Shown: one piece after another, positions 1 through 11,374 of the stretch
Numbering within the stretch: the stretch's first letter is position 1
How the letters are laid out: the number at the start of each line of letters is the position of its first letter
Assembly: GCF_947179165.1 (NCBI RefSeq)
Contig: NC_077240.1
Coordinates: forward strand, 74,309,501 to 74,373,500
Reading direction: 5' to 3'
DNA length: 64,000 nucleotides
Source: Solanum dulcamara
Taxonomy: Eukaryota; Streptophyta; Magnoliopsida; Solanales; Solanaceae
Notes under the pieces: model-generated
Databases searched by the model: none
Told to the model about the DNA's origin: nothing
What the model saw: only the letters and a program-made list of their open reading frames with translations
Translations under genes and position numbers: made by a program

Positions 1-210
1 CAACGTCAAACTTTGTTGTACTCGACATTGTTATTTGCTTCACACCCTTCTAGATCATTTCTGAATATTTTTGCGAACAATCGTGACAAACTGTACCGTC
101 ACCGAAATTTACTATTCACGTGAATAGTACTATTCACCGAATTTTACTATTCACGAAAAGTTACTATTCACAGATAGTACCTTCGCATAAAATAGACAGA
201 ATAACCGAGG

Positions 211-222
211 GCTCTGATACCA
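211..222 (-). other. Primer-binding site, initiator-Met tRNA type
   Basis: On the minus strand the sequence is TGGTATCAGAGC, the standard plant LTR-retrotransposon PBS, one nucleotide inside the LTR end at 224. It fixes the direction of the element as minus, the same as the potassium-channel gene. Confidence 0.8.
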
Positions 223-540
223 CTGTTGGGGGGAGGAAGCACCACAACTAAAGTTTGATATGATGAAAATAATGAAAATAAATTAGACACGAGAATTTTA
301 CGTGGAAAACCCCTCTAACTGATAGAAGGGAAAAACCACGGGGTAGAAGGATCTCACTATAAAAATATGGAGTATACAGCTCTCAAATACAAGGAGAAAA
401 CAACAATTAACACTTCTCTCTTGTAAAAGGAACAACTATTAAAGAGGACACTCAAGACTACAATATTTATCTTGGTGTATAACTCTCTTTGTATTCTTAC
501 TCTCTCTTTCTGGGATGATTTCAAATGAGGGCAAGAGACC

Positions 541-550
541 CTATTTATAG
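541..550 (-). promoter_or_regulatory. LTR TATA box
   Basis: CTATAAATAG on the minus strand, 7 bp downstream of a 15-bp perfect inverted repeat (557-571 and 573-587). It is the likely core promoter of the LTR; the start site would lie near 510. Confidence 0.5.
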
Positions 551-1087
551 GAGAATGAAAACGCGTAAAATTATTTTACGCGTTTTCAAAACCGCTATGT
601 TCAATTCAACAAAGGAAGGCTGCAACAAAGTCATTAGGGAGACAGCCCTTTTTGACTTTGTTGGCCTCCCTTTTTGACTCTGTTGGCCTCCTTTGTTGAT
701 TGTCTTTCAAACTATACACCTGTCGGCTATTTTCACTCACTTCTTAATTTGATTTTTAGGCCAAATCATTTCATCACTATAACGTTAATAAAACTTCACA
801 AGAGAGAAGAAAAAATAGATACATACTTGTTCCATTCCATTCTTGTATGATACAACATCCTGCAGTAGTCAATTAATTATTTAGTAAGTACTTTGTTAAT
901 GTATCTTTTATCTAAGTTGCTCGGATTTTCTAAAAATATTATTGAATTTATGTCAGATTCTTCAAAAATGTAGTACTTATGAAAACTTTAACACATGCTC
1001 AATGACATTTTCGAAAAGTCCTTGCAACATAGCTTTTTATACCAAGTGGGAATTAATTAAAACTTGACTGGAATGAATGTAACGTAC

Positions 1088-4000
1088 CACAGCCCCAGAT
1101 ACAATAATGTAGAAATCTGTTGGTATCTCATTTTGTATTACAATATCCACTTTTGGTGGAAAATATTCTGCTTTTATTTCTGATACCTGTAGTATAAAAC
1201 GAGATCGAAATAATAAAATATCATACTTTGAATCGTCTAATCAATCATCGTCACATAAATTAAAAAAGAAATTACCAATTGGACGATAAAGTCGTCGGAT
1301 ACTCCTTTGAAAAGGTGGGAATTTTCTAGAGTGGTACGAAAGAGTTGTTGTAAAATGCTAGATCTTATAGCCTTTGGCAAGTCTTCTAAAACTTGATCTT
1401 GTTGTAGTTCTGCTGTCTTGAATTTTAGTGTCAAATGTGCCAACATTTGCTCTTTTAACCCTTCTGGAAGTCTATTCTTCTTTGCATACCTCAAGATCTC
1501 ATTGATAGCATCCCTCTGCGTACGTGCATTTATTAAATATAGAAATATGTTATTTCTGCTTCTATTCTTGGCAATAGCTCAACACATATATCCTTGTTAT
1601 TTTGGGGTCATGATTATAGTGGACGGGTGTGCAAAATTAAATATATACTCATAATAATTAATATTTATCCGTTGTAGACCATATAATTTTCAGGCGAAGA
1701 GTGTGCACCAGACTACCCTTCGCCTAAGGTGGCTCCCTCCATGGTTATGAAGCACAAGAAGATTTTACTAGTTGGTGTTTATTGGAAGGTTTGTGGACTT
1801 TTGTTGTTCTTCATGGAGTTTTTGGCCTAATATATAGGTTTCATGTTATGTCAATTTAAGGTTGCTAAATCTGTTCAATTGAGACCTTGTAATGTAATTG
1901 CATTCTCTGGTCCAATTATTATTTTTGTTTCTGTATTTCTGATTTATTCACTAGGTCAATCTGATCTACTTGGTTCTTTGCACTTAGTTTAGGTGTAGAA
2001 GTTATATTTCGATTCATCGTATTTTTTTAAGGATTTTCATAATTGGACGTCCTTGAACCTTATTCATCTAAAATTCAATAAATAAATAAATAAATAAGAG
2101 GCTGGAAATGAAAAGGTTTGGATCGAATCGATATATCAATATTGATTCGATTCGAGCTCTCTTATCGAGAATACTAATTCAATGAGGCTGACTAAAAAAA
2201 AAAAATGTCATATAAATTGGGAGATATGAAATATTACGTACCATGATGAAGGTTCGGACAGCGGTATGGACAATAAGGTTAGTCATGTTGCCAATTAAGT
2301 AGGCAGTAAGGCCAATGTTGAAAAGCATGTAGAAAATTGTGAAAATCTTTTCTTCAGTATTGACAGCATGGAGATCACCATAGCCAACTGTTGTAAGTGT
2401 GACAATAGACCAATACATGGAATAAGTGTATCCTAGCCAGATACTTCTTGTTTTGAAATCAGGTATATTTGCCCCCATCCATGTATCTTCTGAATGGTGA
2501 TAACGTGTTGCCAGCCAGTAATAGAAACACCCAGCTGAATGCACTGCAAACAGTGTCACCTATCGTACAATACATTTATACCGTCAAACTTTTCTGTAAC
2601 AATATTCATCCTTTATAATAATATTTTTCTATAACAATATTCATCCTCTATAATAATATAACAATCATGTCTTTAGTTTTGTGATCTTATATATATATCC
2701 TTTATATATATGTGTGTGAATAAACAATGTCGTCGTAAAAAGGTTTGATTGTATATGAAAATTAATGTTGTTTCAAGAACTAAGATACATTGTCATCTCT
2801 ATATTATATACTTCCTCCGTCCAATTTAAGTATATCTTAGTTTGACTAGCTAGACACAAAATTTTAAAAAATAATAGAGATTTTTAAATTTTGTAATCTT
2901 AATTAGACTAAAAATATGTGTCATGTATCAAAACACTATTTAAATCTTATGATCTTAACATGTTAGCTAGAATTAATGTTGGAATTAGAGATTTACCGAA
3001 TATAAACATTATGTTTTTACAGAGAGAGTAAAATACTTAAATTGCAATGGAGGAGTATTGAGTTTAAGCACCGTCAATATAAATAATGCTTTACTCTATT
3101 AGGTCATCGAAAGGGTAATTATATGCAAGCCTCTTTGAAATGTGAACATTGTGATCTTAAAAATAAGATAGATTATCTACTAGGTAAAAGTAATTTTGTG
3201 TAAAAATTCATTAAAATTGATAATATATATAACTTAAACACATATTATACAGGATTCAAGTTATACACTAATGATAAGGTTTCGCTTAACTTTCTGCATA
3301 AATTGAAACGGAAGGAGTATATATATATATATTATGATCAAGTATAGCTAAGATGGCGAGTGCTTACACAAATAAGTTTACAGTATCTTGTCCAAAAGTA
3401 GCTGAATTGAGTGTCCTTCTCCAACCTGTAACGCAAGGAAAGTAGCTTATAAGTTGGTCAAATTAGTTTATAAGTATTTTTTTAAAAGCTTATTTATGGA
3501 TTTGGTAAAATTCCAATTAGTGTTTTATGTGTCAAGTATTTATAAGTAAAATTACCCAAACATCATAAGTTGATCGTCTCAACTAATGATTTTTCGGCTT
3601 ATAATTCATGAAATTTGAACTGTACCACATATATAAGTACTAAAAGAGTAAGTCATACCTTGAGAAGAATTTACTAACACGGCGCAGTCGCCAGAGTCTT
3701 AGCAAATTGAGGAAGCCAAAGACTTGCGCTCGGCTCGATTTGCCAGTGACAACTCGGTATATGGTTTGAAATGGTAGAGTTGAAGCTACATCCATTGGAA
3801 ACCATAGATGCGTCACATACCTTTTTACACACAACAAAAATACTATAATTGTAATCTCCATATTGGCAAAAAAAAACAATAAAAAAAGAAAACTAAACGA
3901 AGGGTTGTAACTCAACAATGCCGGATTCAGAATTTTAGCTAAGAATGTGCAAAATTAAATATACACTCGTAATAACTAATATTAACCTATGTACACTATA

Positions 4001-7000
4001 AATATCAATTTACGTTAAAGGGTGTTGACCGAACCACCGTTAGGCGTGACTCTGCCCAAGGTTGTAAGGATAACTCATTATTCATCAAATTTTGACTTGC
4101 ATGTTAGTTATAGCTTTCAAAAGTTTCTTGGTTATAATTAAAAAGTATAGGTAAGTTTTGAAGATTAATTTGTGACGATATTCTAACATGTCTCGTGAAA
4201 TATTAAGGAAATTATGCATATGTAGCTAGACATTAAAATACATCAAAACTAAATTTGACAATTACTGCTGCTAAGCATTTTAGAGAGGACGTGATCTTAG
4301 ATAGGAGGGTGTGGAGGACCCATATTAGGGTAGAGGACTAGTACATAGCCTCGTTATTCTTCCTTATTAGTAGGCGCATTAGCACACTATAATTTCTTAT
4401 GCTCTGATTTCTGTTATTATCTATTTTATCTGTGTCGCTTTCATTATTTGCTTTTCCATATCGCTTTGAACTTCTTAGCCATATCTGACCTCTTTTTATG
4501 CTTCTATTGAGCTGGGGGCCTCTCGGAAACAGCCGTCCTACCTTGATAGGAGTAAGGTCTGCGTACACTTTACCCTTCCTATACCCCACGTTGTGGGATT
4601 CCACTGGGTTGTTGTTGTATTGTTGCTAAGCATTTTAGTTGCCACAACAACTTTTTTGTAGCATGTCGTAGTAAAAAAAAAAACTAGCGTAGCTAAAACT
4701 TATAGAAACAAATTGCGAGCACTTGAAAACATGTTTCACATTTGAATCCTCGTTACTAATGGAATCCAAATGATCGACTCTGGATTAATGATCCGAAGAT
4801 CCTTTCTTCCTAGAATTCGTTACATGAACGAAACTAAATCTTGTAGAATCATATTAACTATTTGATGATACATTGATCTATACCTTGCTAAAAAATCGAT
4901 GTTAAAAAAAGTTTCAAGTATTGGAACCAAATAAAGATAATATAGGGGTAGAGTTAAACTTTTCTACGATAACATCGTTTGTTTCAATAACTTTTAATTA
5001 TTATAGTGAATACTATTATACAGAACATATAATATAACATAACATGAAAATAGTTGCTTTTAAAGAAAACATGATCACTTTAATGAAATATTATGATAAA
5101 AAATGAGTGTTATAGAGAGGTCTTACTGTACCTAAAAGCAATTTTCTTGTGTTCTTCAATGAGCAAATAAGTAGATTTGTCCAAGTATGCCACGAAGAAA
5201 GTGAGAATAATGTCAATAGCAAAGAAGGCGTCAACCACTAAATCAACAGGCAAGAGTGCTCCAGTCGATGCCTTGCTGAAAGCTAGCTCAAAGGGAGATG
5301 ACCATGCTGAGTACACCACAAGTACAACAAGAAATGCTTGCCACAATCTACATAACATATAACCATAGATTAAAAAAAAGTATGAGGAAAAAAATAATCT
5401 TTTTTAAAATGAGTTCATCTATTTTAATTTATGTGAATTTATTTCCTTTTTGATGTGCTATACAAAAATAATCTTTTTTCTAAATTTGAAAATAATTTAA
5501 CTTGAATATCTCATTTTTCCATCATGGTCTGTTTGGTACGAAGGAAAATATTTTCTTGAAAAAAGTTTCCATGGAAAAAAAATAATTTTCTTATTTATTT
5601 TATTGTGTTTGATACAAAAGCAGAAGATATTATCCTAAACCATATATTTAATATATCCAATTAATATGGGAGGCGAGGGAGGGGTGGAGGATGTTAGAGG
5701 GTGGGGAAAGATAATCAATGTGGAATGATACGTGTGGAACTTGTTTTTCATACTGCTACTTTGAGTAAGTCATTTTCTTCATTTTTAAAAAACTTATTTT
5801 TCTAAAGAAAAATATTTTTCAGAAATTTGACGATCCAAATATAAGAAAATTAGAAAACAATATAATATTATACTGAGGTTAAAAGAAAACTTGAGAATAC
5901 AAGCAATTAAGCACATTTGCTGCCTACGTACGTTAGTGGAGGAATGTATATGGATATTTAATGACAACAATTTAATAAAGAGAAAAATTGTACTTAAGAA
6001 AAATAAGATACACAAATAAAATAAATAGACTAGAATAATTATGATCTTTCAACATCCAAAAAAAGAAAACGTCAATAAGAAGTAAGTTTTGTTTCTTGAT
6101 CCAATATTCAAAAGACTGTATGAGGTAGATCCATTGAACATGGTTTAATCACCATAAAGTCAAAGCTCTACTCACTATAAGCTTCATTAAAAGGCCCTAA
6201 AATTTAGGCAAATCATTCAGCAACTAGTAAGATATTTCCTAGTTTATTTTTACTTGGCACTATTTGACTTGGCACATCTATTAAGAAAATAATTATTGAT
6301 ATATTTATTTTATCATACTATTTCTATTAATTGATGTTTATTATTATTAGGTTTTGAGAAATGATGAAAACATGAAGAAAAAAAAATACTCTCTTCGTCC
6401 CATTTTAGTTGTCATGTTGCATTTTCGAAAATTAATTTGACTAATTTTTAAAGTTAAATTATATTACTTTAACTCAATATTATAAAGTAAAAAATTAGAT
6501 ATTCAAAATTAAAACTATACGAAAAGTACTATAAGTTACAATTTTTTTCATTTCAATATGATAAAAAAATATATCTTAAAATGTTAGTCAAAGTTCATAT
6601 GAAGAAAGTATATTTTCTTAATATGTCAAAAGTGACAAGTAAAAGTGAACGGATGAAGTATTTTTTTCCCTAACTTCAAATAATGAGATTAGTTCTAACT
6701 TCTAACTACCACATGCAAAACTTAATGGGGTCATGTGTCACTGTAAATTAAGAAATTAGCTATGAACAAAATTTTATAGCTAAACAACAAATTAGAAAAT
6801 ATCACACTTGTGATTTGAATTTATAATCTAAATCTTATTTTTCAGTCTATTTACAAGTATAATTTCCCCTTTTACGGGGGGTGGGGGTGGGGAAAGGGGG
6901 GATTTGCAATTAAACTTAGTTATGATGATACAATGTTCTAACTTGCAAAGAAACATGCATATATAAATTAAAAAAAATGGATTTTGATTTATGTGACAAT

Positions 7001-7917
7001 CTTTTATCTTAAGTGAATCACAAAAAAGACATTTTTTGAAGAAATAATTTAATTTTAAATTTCACATTTTACCCTTATAAATAATTGATAGCTATAGAAA
7101 TTTCCAGTGCTTATTTTAGATTACAATCTTTTAAAAAAATATTTTTATTTTTTAAAATTTTGAGTTCAATGAAACACGCCTTCACATAAATTGTGATGTC
7201 CGTAAGGAAGTACTATCTTTTGTTTTTCTGATAAATAATCAACTAACTAGAAAAGGAAATTATATAAGCACAAAAGAAATAGAAGCCAAAAGAAGTTGAT
7301 TTTTCATATGGTCACTCATCTAATATTTTTTTTATTTTAATTTATTTGTTTTATTTTTTTAACCTTATTTAAAAAAAAGTATTATTTTCTATATTTAGTA
7401 ATTTTTTACACTCAACATCTTATAAAGAACACTTAAAGATCATAAGATTCAAAGAGCAGTTTGATACATTATACATGTCATTAGTTAAAGTTCATAAGAA
7501 TATTCAAAAGTTTTCTTCATTTTTCTTAATCTTTGTATCGAGTAAAACTAAGACAAATCAATTGAAACAGAAGACATAGTTTACCTCAGATGATCATCTT
7601 TTATCTTGATTTCAATTTTCTTCAATAAAAACCTTTTAAAGATAATAACTATTATTTGATCTAATCGAGACGAAATGTTGATTTTACCTGTATCTACGAT
7701 CATAAGGAGCAATAACAAAACTTTTAAGCCTAACAGAGCTTTCACCCATCACTGTTCCAAAAGCTGGCAGCAAGCTGCTTGAAAGTGAAGCTAAGTTTCT
7801 GATTTCGCCACTCGAATGCCTCCGGAATAACAACGGCATCGGAGACCTTGTCTCCGATAACGGCATCGGAGACCTTGTCTCCGATAACGGCATCGGAGAC
7901 CTCGTCATCTCCGACAT
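1088..7917 (-). CDS. KAT3: Shaker-type K+ channel subunit, KC1/KAT3-like (5' two thirds)
   Basis: Seven exons with GT-AG borders: 7917-7688, 5347-5132, 3820-3659, 3425-3368, 2559-2242, 1515-1276 and 1186-1088. Joined, they stay in frame for 441 codons. Order: hydrophilic N-terminus (1-77) with a SETRSPMPL tandem repeat; S1 about 78-100; S2 about 106-135; S3; S4 [15 protein letters not shown] about 182-196; S5; pore TTVGYGD with GYGD at 281-284; S6; C-linker; start of the cyclic-nucleotide-binding domain (VSGAV at 437-441). The N-terminal [15 protein letters not shown] pore and C-linker resemble Arabidopsis KC1/KAT3. By family knowledge KC1 is a regulatory subunit that assembles with AKT1-type inward rectifiers at the plasma membrane. 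Family members are about 620-670 residues, so the rest of the cNBD and the KHA domain are missing here. The next exon is not found before the LTR element at 777. Family certain; KC1 subgroup likely. Confidence 0.88.
2809..3057. mobile_element. Stowaway-like MITE in channel intron 4
   Basis: The left end TACTTCCTCCGTCCAATTT and the right end, read on the other strand (TACTCCTCCATTGCAATTT), form terminal inverted repeats of about 25 bp flanked by TA. Length about 250 bp, no ORF. A further diverged end of this type (ggaaggagta) lies at 3310-3319, so two copies may overlap. Confidence 0.6.
4284..4623 (+). mobile_element. Non-LTR retroposon (RTE-LINE 3' end or TS-type SINE)
   Basis: About 340 bp flanked by a perfect 15-bp target-site duplication (TGCTAAGCATTTTAG at 4269-4283 and 4624-4638). 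The 3' half contains the Solanaceae LINE/SINE tail module: cctctcggaaacagcc, then ggtctgcgtacac, then a short (GTT)n tail with no poly(A). The 5' part (gtgtggaggacccatatt, then agggtagaggactag) looks like the 3' end of RTE LINEs, so a 5'-truncated LINE is as likely as a SINE. It sits in channel intron 2, antisense to the gene. Confidence 0.75.
6387..6660. mobile_element. Stowaway-like MITE in channel intron 1
   Basis: Ends TACTCTCTTCGTCCCATTTT and, on the other strand, TACTTCATCCGTTCACTTTT form imperfect terminal inverted repeats of about 28 bp with TA at the borders. The body is AT-rich and non-coding, about 270 bp. Similar decayed ends appear near 5405-5510, 6965-7215 and 7360-7580, so this intron is a MITE cluster. 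Confidence 0.65.
6876..6901 (+). other. G-quadruplex-type G-run
   Basis: Four G-runs of 6, 5, 4 and 6 separated by T, T and AAA. It lies in intron 1 of the minus-strand channel gene, so the G-rich strand is the template strand. Confidence 0.7.
7835..7910 (-). repeat. 27-bp in-frame tandem repeat in channel exon 1
   Basis: Units begin at 7835, 7862 and 7889, exactly 27 bp apart; the last unit is slightly diverged. They encode RSPMPLSET repeats in the cytosolic N-terminus. The period is a multiple of three, so copy-number change keeps the frame. Confidence 0.9.
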
Positions 7918-8028
7918 TTTATTTTAGGAGAAGATAGAGAGAAGAAGAAATTTTGAGAGATGAGTTTGTTGGGAATATGCAGGAGACTTAGTTTTTCTTT
8001 TGTTCTTTTCTGATTGCCGTTTGTGTTT

Positions 8029-8054
8029 ATATATATATATATATATATATATAT
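8029..8054 (-). promoter_or_regulatory. (TA)n tract as probable TATA region of the channel gene
   Basis: A run of about 13 TA dinucleotides ends about 111 bp upstream of the ATG at 7917. On the minus strand its downstream edge reads TATATAAACAC, a usable TATA box. The leader between it and the ATG is GA/TC-rich and about 80-100 nt. No other TATA-like element is closer. Transcription start is inferred. Confidence 0.45.
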
Positions 8055-8665
8055 GACATCAGAGCGGAGTTAGTAGCCCGCATATATTTTTGATCGAATT
8101 TAATAGATTTTGTTTAAATAGTTTATTTGTGTTAATAAATTTATTAAATTATATTAAAATTTAATTATTATTATTACTTAAAGTTATTATTATAAAATCT
8201 AAAATTCATAAAGTTAAAATTCTAATTCCGATTTTATATTGAAGTTAGGGAACGTAGTGTTCAGCATCATCATCCGGTAGAGTACGTATTATTTTAAAAA
8301 TGCGGATAACTTTGCTTTTATTATAGTAAGAGAGAGAGAAAAGAGTTGACATTTATGTATAAATAAACATTATCTTTGATCTATAATTGAAGTACTTAAC
8401 CGGAAAAGTTGGCAATTCGAAAGAAGAGGAATATAGTTAATGACAAAAATATATCTGAAATATTATGTTTCTATGAAAAAAAAATATTCTGAACTATGTT
8501 GTTTCCTTTTAATTTGCTATCGGAACGATAGTGATAGTTCAGGAAGGAAAAAGTAACAATTAAGGTTTATGAAAGTTCAATCTTTCTTGATTTTCATTCA
8601 ATTCTTAGTTAGTACTAACTGTTATGTTAGTTTATGTTGTCAATTTCCAGGTTTAAGTGTTGAAA

Positions 8666-8995
8666 TCAAGTGTTGGAGATTACATTTTTGTTCTCTCTGT
8701 CACCACTCTTAGTCACCACCGGTGTAGTCATCGCGATTTTCTCCGACTATTTGGTGATTACAGGGGTTGTCATGGCGATTTTTTCAGGTTTAGCGTTTTG
8801 GGGAGTACCCAGTAGGCCGATGTAATTGACTAGTATCTCAAATCCGGCGTCTTTGTTGCCTTTGAACTGGGTCAGATCATTTGTGATTTGAGCTATAACA
8901 GCTGCTGGGTATTTTTGAATTTCGTAATCAGCTGTGGATTGAATCAATTCATATTTTGGTGTTTCAACACAGATCTTACCGAAAACTATGCCCAT
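8666..8995 (-). pseudogene. SOUL heme-binding protein pseudogene (HBP1-like), 5' fragment
   Basis: The ATG at 8995 opens 82 codons beginning MGIVFGKICVETPKYE and ending EKIAMTTPVITK, matching the N-terminal half of plant cytosolic SOUL heme-binding proteins. A TAG at 8747-8749 stops it. The same frame continues for 26 codons with a second family-typical EKIAMTTPVVTK copy, then TGA at 8666. The C-terminal half of the SOUL fold was not found below 8666. A GT donor near 8686 could mark an intron, but no following exon is recognised. Most likely a truncated, stop-bearing relic upstream of the channel gene. Confidence 0.75.
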
Positions 8996-9562
8996 TTTCA
9001 GAAAACTTAATTATTGCAAATGGAATTTGAGAATGTTAAGAGTAAATGTTGGTTGTGAACTGTTAGTACTTAAATGGAAGAAAAGGAAGTTTCCGCAGAA
9101 CTTAGAAGAGCCGGCAAAAAGGACTTGGAGTTTCGCTTGCTGCAAAATGAATGGTCTTATTTTACAAATACATAATTTTTTCTTCTTTACTTTTAAAAAA
9201 TCAATTACTAATTAACAATAGAAGAAAAATAAAAACTAGATCTAGGCAATGACAATGAGATTACAAAATCAAGGTTCAAAGTTACGGAGGAAAATGTCTA
9301 GAAAATGGAGAAGAAAAAATGTCTAGAAAATGGAGAAGAAGAAGAAGAACAAGAAAAAAAATTAAAAAAAAATATTTTTTTTTTAAAAAAAGCTCTTCAC
9401 GCGCTCAAAATGGGTGCAGCACGCGCATTATGCCAAGTCAGCACAAAGTGTAAATGACACATCGGGACCTTACTTGAGGTGTCTAAAATGAACATCTTTT
9501 GGTTTAGGTGTCTAAGTGAAAGTTGGTGCCAACTTTAGGGGGCCACCGATGGATTTCGCCGT
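8996..9562. other. Intergenic stretch; possible dispersed-repeat piece at 9390-9560
   Basis: 8996-9380 is AT-rich with a short direct duplication (atgtctagaaaatggagaag at 9294 and 9318) and an A/T homopolymer tract. 9390-9560 (from agctcttcacgcgc to gatttcgccg) is less AT-rich and has the look of a dispersed repeat edge; I cannot name the family. No coding signal seen. Confidence 0.3.
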
Positions 9563-11374
9563 ATAAGTTATGAGTCAATCTATGTATTATTTTATGCGGG
9601 GTAGGAGATGGAATAAGTTATAAATGAATAACTAATACCTGAATAAAAATACAAATAGACAATTTTATCCTTCACTCTCAATCAAATATACTCCACATCT
9701 TTTTAGAAAACATTTACACATTTTTAAAGCAAATTTCTATTATCTTGAATATATAACACAGAAGTTCACTATCAAGCTCAAAAAAAAATCCTAATTCCAG
9801 AAACCTTAAATCCCCCAAATCCATAGACTTCTTCCTTGCCTCTAGCGCATAAGCAACATCCATAGCAATAATTGTCTTTCTCCCAGACGCAAATAAATTG
9901 AAAAAACTTTCAATCTTGTGTTCTTTCTTTGAGGTGAGAAGTTCTAAAACTTTAAACTTGGCTTATCTTTTTTTATTTTCTTCTTCTTCTTCTTCTTCTC
10001 CTCTTGTTTTTTCCTCTTGTAAATCTATTGAGGTACGAATGAAATTCTAAACCTTCTCAATATTTTCAAGTTAAGTTGAAGTTTGAGTACACCCAAATTT
10101 GATGTGGGTTTTGTTTGTTCAAAAATTATTCTTTCTGAAAAGGGGTTCATTAATTTTAGTTTCTTTAGATTCTAAAACTGCAAGAAATGAACATATATTT
10201 TGAATTATGACAAAATAGTTTTAGTACTCTAGTTATTGAAGACAAAAAAAACAGGACATTTTACCCTGTTATTCAATATTACTTTTCCTTTTTTATAAAA
10301 TTAAACATTCTTGTTTGAAACCATCTACTATCTTCCTACTACACATACTTAAAATAAATAGTTAAGTAACATGATTGATACTTATTTTCTTGGGATACAA
10401 TTTGATAACGATGTTGCAATTTTTAAATGTAAAATAGGTGTCTATGGATCCTCAGCGATTGTGCGATGTTGAATGCTTTATCATCCTTAAGGGGATTGTG
10501 GTGCATTCGTATATTGTCCTTATTTACTTTTTTATGGCTATCTACAGCATATTATTAAGAAAATAATTTAGAAATAGACAGGTCATTCGATATTGTATGA
10601 GTGCTAGAATTTCTAAAATCTTGTCTCATCTGAATGTTCTCATTCGTGACAATGATATTATATGTATTTACAAGCTTAGAATGGACAGAAATGCCTTTCA
10701 CATTTTAGCCTCCTTAGCCAAGAATATTGGAGGGTTGACTGACAGTAAAAATATATCGATTACTGAAAAGTTAGCAATATTTTTAAATATTTTGGCTCAT
10801 CACGAGAAGAACAGGTCTATCAAAGTTGATTATATTAGATCGGAGTGAAGTGTAAGTCGAGCCTTTAATGAATGTCTAAGAGCTATTTTAAACTAACTCC
10901 AGTGTTACTTGTTAAACTAATCCGGTGCTCGAAGATGATACTGATGATCGATGAAAATAGTTTAAAGTAGGTAAATTTCCGTCTAACATTTGATTTACTA
11001 CAAAAAAAGACTTGAAATATTATGATGAAAGTATTTTTATTTTTGATTGCCCTTTAGTATTTAGAGTTGAATTTATCTTATATGGTTGTCTTGGTGCATT
11101 CGATGGTACTTACATTTCCATTAGAGTTGAAGCAATATATACGCCAAGATACAGAACACGAAAAGGAGATATAGAAACTAATGTCTTGGGGGTTTGTGAT
11201 AGAAATCTCAACTTTATTTATGTATTATTTGATTGGGAGAGATCAGTCGTTGATGGTCGCGTATTGCGAAATGCTTTTGTACGAAGAAATGGGTTGAAAG
11301 TACCCCAGGGTATGCTAAAAACACAAACACTTGTCTATTTCCAAAACTTTCAAAAAATAGAATAATATTTTAAA

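Larger units (their letters stand above)
1..777 (-). mobile_element. LTR retrotransposon, LTR plus start of internal region (runs off window)
   Basis: Read on the minus strand, an LTR ends at position 224 in CCAACA. One base later comes a perfect 12-nt match to the initiator-Met tRNA primer-binding site, TGGTATCAGAGC (222-211). The internal region then runs to the window edge. The LTR has a minus-strand TATA box at 541-550 (CTATAAATAG) preceded by a 15-bp perfect inverted repeat (557-587). The outer LTR edge is put near 777 (TGATGAAATG on the minus strand), but this is a guess because the partner LTR is not visible. No gag or pol is seen in the 210 internal bases, which contain repeated tactattcac motifs. 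Copia or gypsy cannot be decided. Confidence 0.75.

Noticed and set aside
211..222. tRNA gene at PBS-like sequences (also 19391-19402, 21123-21134, 48541-48557)
   Set aside because: Only 12-17 nt complementary to tRNA 3' ends, located at LTR edges; no cloverleaf.
1418..1654. Plus-strand ORF over channel exon 6
   Set aside because: Antisense of a spliced coding exon; AT-rich hydrophobic composition only.
3301..3321. Second end of a larger MITE starting at 2809
   Set aside because: The end at 3057 pairs better with the start at 2809; the 3310 end is kept only as a possible overlapping copy.
4338..4604. 88-codon minus-strand ORF in channel intron 2
   Set aside because: It is the antisense of the LINE/SINE insertion, present wherever this repeat occurs.
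5794..6015. 73-codon minus-strand ORF in channel intron 1
   Set aside because: Low-complexity AT-rich translation (Leu/Phe/Ile), inside an intron, no family resemblance.
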